From contig JAQCJA010000001.1 in assembly GCA_027593305.1 (NCBI GenBank), forward strand, positions 1 through 34,986: 34,986 nucleotides of DNA. Reading direction: 5' to 3'. A program made the position numbers and the translations under genes. Positions within the stretch are counted from its first letter, which is position 1. Every line of letters begins with the position of its first letter. Source of the DNA: a bacterium. Its GTDB lineage: Bacteria; Latescibacterota; UBA2968; UBA8231. The notes under the pieces are model-generated. The model saw nothing but the letters and a program-made list of their open reading frames with translations, had not been told where the DNA came from and did no database searches. Shown here piece by piece: positions 33,275 to 34,986 of the stretch.

Positions 33275-34324
33275 ATGAATGATGCCCATCACGACTTCAG
33301 CTGGCAGGGGATCCGCCTGCGCGTCCCGGCCGAATGGGAATTGGGGCGCGTGGACGGCGATGCCAAATCCGGTTATGCCAGACTCGATGATGCACGTATG
33401 GTGCGCGCTGAAGTCGAGTGGCGCGCCGCGCCCGTCCGTGGCGCACGTCGACCTGTGTCGGATCTGGTGGATCGATACATCGAGCAACTGCAGAAGAAGG
33501 CAGACAAGTCGGGCATGGAGTTCTCGGTGCAGCGCCAGGCCCGGTTTCTGCGGGACAAGCGCTGGCTCGAGGGCAGTGAGTACGAGACTTTCATATGGGA
33601 AGCCGACTACCGCGCCTACAACCTCGCCCGTGCCTGTCCTGAGTGTCACCGCATCGTGCTCATGAGAGTGCTGGCACCGGTCGGCGAGAACGCCGAGGCT
33701 CTGGTCAATGAAGTGTTGCCGAGTCTGGAGGATCACCCGCGAGAGGCCGACGGGGGGCGCAACCTCTGGAGCGTGTATGGTATGCGCTTTCTGGCGCCCG
33801 TCGACTTTGAGTTGACCGAGTACGAGCTGAAGTCGGGGCATATACGGTTGACTTTCCAGAAGGACGGCGGCAATCGGACCCTGCGCATTCACCGCTTGAG
33901 TATGGCGCAGATGCTGTTGCGCGATCACGATCTGGAAGACTGGTACCCGTCCTTCTTCCGCAAGGACCTGCGGGACTTCCTCTTCACCGTGCACCCGGCC
34001 CGGATCAGCAACCACGCAGGGGTCCTCGTTCAGGGCGGACCAAGAAGCCGGTGGCGACAGATCCTGCGGCCCTTGCCCATGGTCAATCCACGCCCGCGGC
34101 GCTATCTGCAAGGCGCCGCCTGGCACTGCCCCGAACAGAATCGCATTTGTGTCGTTGAGCATCTCTCCAAGAAGCGACCGGAGGGAGAGGACGACTTCCT
34201 CAAGGAACTGATCGACGGATATGTTTGCCACACGGAACAAGCCACGTCTGACGCGCGACTCGATGATGAACTCGCGACCGGCCCGCAACGAGCTGCTGCA
34301 CTGGGAGAAGACGGAGACCGGTGA
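33275..34324 (+). CDS. Protein of unknown function with an internal domain duplication
   Basis: A 349-residue soluble protein with no signal peptide or membrane helix. Two halves repeat the same pattern. Residues 8-155 start with FSWQGIRLRVPAEWELGRVD and KSGYARLD; residues 164-320 start with WSVYGMRFLAPVDFELTEYE and KSGHIRLTF. Late in each copy ACPECHRIVLMRVLAP corresponds to HCPEQNRICVVEHLSK, followed by an acidic helix. The first copy keeps a CPEC pair that is only half kept in the second. The opposite-strand frame of similar length is a shadow. The 3' end overlaps the PqqD-like gene by about 104 bases, so the two are tightly linked. I do not recognise the family; a partner role for the PqqD-like protein is inferred from position only. 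Confidence 0.75.
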   Translation: MNDAHHDFSWQGIRLRVPAEWELGRVDGDAKSGYARLDDARMVRAEVEWRAAPVRGARRPVSDLVDRYIEQLQKKADKSGMEFSVQRQARFLRDKRWLEGSEYETFIWEADYRAYNLARACPECHRIVLMRVLAPVGENAEALVNEVLPSLEDHPREADGGRNLWSVYGMRFLAPVDFELTEYELKSGHIRLTFQKDGGNRTLRIHRLSMAQMLLRDHDLEDWYPSFFRKDLRDFLFTVHPARISNHAGVLVQGGPRSRWRQILRPLPMVNPRPRRYLQGAAWHCPEQNRICVVEHLSKKRPEGEDDFLKELIDGYVCHTEQATSDARLDDELATGPQRAAALGEDGDR

Positions 34325-34652
34325 AGCGCAGATCAAGGTGACGCGCCAGGAGACCTGGAAGACGCGTCTGCTGTCGAAGATCTTCTACATCCCGGAAACG
34401 CGGACCATCACGCTTGACGAGGTGGGAACCGAAGTATGGCTGATGTGTGATGGCCATACTTCCGTCGCCTCGATGATCGAGCGCTTGCGACAGCGCTACA
34501 AGCTTGATCGCAAGGAAGCCGAAGTGTCCCTGTTGTCATATCTCAAGACACTGGGGCAGAAGAGTTTCGTCGGATTTCTCATCGACGGTCAGAAGTCGGG
34601 CAAGCCGGGGGGTGGAGCAAAGGAGGCGTCCGGCAAGAAATGGAAGAGATGA
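34221..34652 (+). CDS. PqqD family protein (RiPP recognition element-like)
   Basis: A 143-residue protein from the ATG at 34221; an ATG-ATG at 34263 would shorten it by 14 residues. Residues about 50-120 match the PqqD winged-helix fold: IFYIPETRTITLDEVGTEVW, LMCDGHTSVASMIERLRQRY, then KEAEVSLLSYLKTLGQKSFV. In PQQ and other RiPP pathways such domains bind a leader peptide and present it to a radical SAM or other modifying enzyme. No radical SAM enzyme or obvious precursor peptide is in the window. Stand-alone PqqD-like proteins of this length with a basic tail (SGKKWKR) are known in many phyla without a proven role. It overlaps the duplicated-domain gene, and a perfect stem-loop follows. Confidence 0.83.
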   Translation: MFATRNKPRLTRDSMMNSRPARNELLHWEKTETGEAQIKVTRQETWKTRLLSKIFYIPETRTITLDEVGTEVWLMCDGHTSVASMIERLRQRYKLDRKEAEVSLLSYLKTLGQKSFVGFLIDGQKSGKPGGGAKEASGKKWKR

Positions 34653-34675
34653 CAATGATTCTTCCCGTACATACT

Positions 34676-34711
34676 GAAGGCCGGGAATCCTGCGTATGAT
34701 TCCCGGCCTTC
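34676..34711. terminator. Perfect 14-bp inverted repeat between convergent genes (probable bidirectional terminator)
   Basis: The arms GAAGGCCGGGAATC (34676-34689) and its exact reverse complement (34698-34711) enclose an 8-base loop. It lies 23 bases after the PqqD-like stop and 44 bases beyond the flagellin stop, between two convergent genes. Neither flank has a clear T-tract, so termination may need Rho, or the hairpin may mainly protect 3' ends. Confidence 0.75.
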
Positions 34712-34755
34712 GTGTTATGCGGCTATGGCTCGTACCGCAGCCATTGCATCGATTC

Positions 34756-34986
34756 CTACTGCAGGAGCGACAGCGCCGTTTGTGGCACAACGTTCGCCTG
34801 GGCGAGCATTGCTGTGGAGGCCTGTGACAACACCTGCGCTCGAGTGAACTTCGAGACTTCGTAGGCGATGTCGGCGTCGCTGATCGAGGCTTCCGAGTTC
34901 TGGATGTTCTCGATCGAGTTCTCCGTGAAGGAGATGGTAAAGGCGAGGCGGTTCATCCAGGCACCGAGATCACCTCGTTGACCGGA
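34756..34986 (-). CDS. Flagellin, C-terminal 76 residues (5' part outside the window)
   Basis: The minus-strand frame is open from the window edge to a TAG at 34758-34756. The last residues are the conserved flagellin D0 helix: RGDLGAWMNRLAFTI, ENSIENIQNSEASISDADIA, YEVSKFTRAQVLSQASTAML, AQANVVPQTALSLLQ. This region packs in the filament core and carries the export and polymerisation signals. The ATG at 34956 is internal (LGAWMNRL), not the start. Transcription probably depends on the FliA encoded at 14747-15535, but the promoter is not visible. The gene converges on the PqqD-like gene across the stem-loop. Confidence 0.93.
   Translation of the reverse strand, partial: SGQRGDLGAWMNRLAFTISFTENSIENIQNSEASISDADIAYEVSKFTRAQVLSQASTAMLAQANVVPQTALSLLQ

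Noticed and set aside
33635..33649. CPECH as a c-type haem-binding motif (CxxCH) in the duplicated-domain protein
   Set aside because: There is no signal peptide for export, no other cytochrome feature, and the second domain copy lacks the second Cys and His. A structural or zinc role is more likely.
33269..34336. 355-residue minus-strand frame opposite the duplicated-domain gene
   Set aside because: The plus-strand frame shows an internal repeat that is meaningful at the protein level, and it is co-directional with the PqqD-like gene. The minus frame has no recognisable motif.

Overview
The window is a dense, high-GC stretch of bacterial chromosome. It suggests a motile, diderm (Gram-negative-type) bacterium. 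The support is a fliA sigma factor, a flagellin gene running off the right edge, Mpl and LD-carboxypeptidase (recycling of meso-DAP peptidoglycan), an O-antigen-ligase-like polymerase and an undecaprenyl-phosphate sugar transferase. The orphan FtsX permeases, OPT-type transporter, NusG-domain-II/Gx-transporter pair and PqqD-like protein would suit a poorly sampled lineage such as the FCB candidate phyla. That placement is a guess and the sequence alone does not prove it. I saw no rRNA, tRNA, CRISPR array, insertion sequence or prophage.

Layout. (1) 1-1001: two small overlapping minus-strand genes, one a short secreted protein that may be a lamin-tail-domain remnant, diverging from a single-domain response regulator. 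(2) 1002-4338, minus strand: mpl, ldcA and a secreted HEAT-repeat protein, forming a peptidoglycan-recycling operon. (3) 4434-14266, plus strand: a membrane-anchored helical protein, then a tightly coupled glycan operon. The operon holds a GT2, an SDR, a WecA/MraY-like transferase, a sulfatase-like/VanZ fusion, an O-antigen-ligase/TPR protein and a second GT2. (4) 14403-18693, plus strand: a flagellar-regulation operon with an FlhG C-terminal fragment, fliA, an HDOD protein, a GAF-histidine kinase split by a frameshift and a DUF2802-like protein. (5) 18736-25579: hisC, a small orphan, a bifunctional Rel/Spo ppGpp enzyme, a membrane glycosyltransferase with a small coiled-coil partner, and a NusG-II/Gx-transporter pair. 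(6) 25790-34652, plus strand: a 1621-residue fusion of an M28-like domain to an FtsX permease, an OPT-like transporter with a large soluble insertion, a protein with an internal domain duplication, and a PqqD-family protein. (7) A perfect 14-bp stem-loop separates this block from the convergent flagellin gene.

The most unusual material is in region 6. The M28-like domain has lost recognisable zinc ligands and is fused to a permease with no ATPase nearby. It sits 3 bases from an OPT-type transporter carrying a fibronectin-like insertion. These are followed by a duplicated-domain protein whose reading frame overlaps a RiPP-recognition-element-like (PqqD) protein. Whether these genes form one functional system is inference. 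The glycan operon ends beside flagellar regulators and could serve surface polysaccharide or flagellin glycosylation; the sequence does not decide which.
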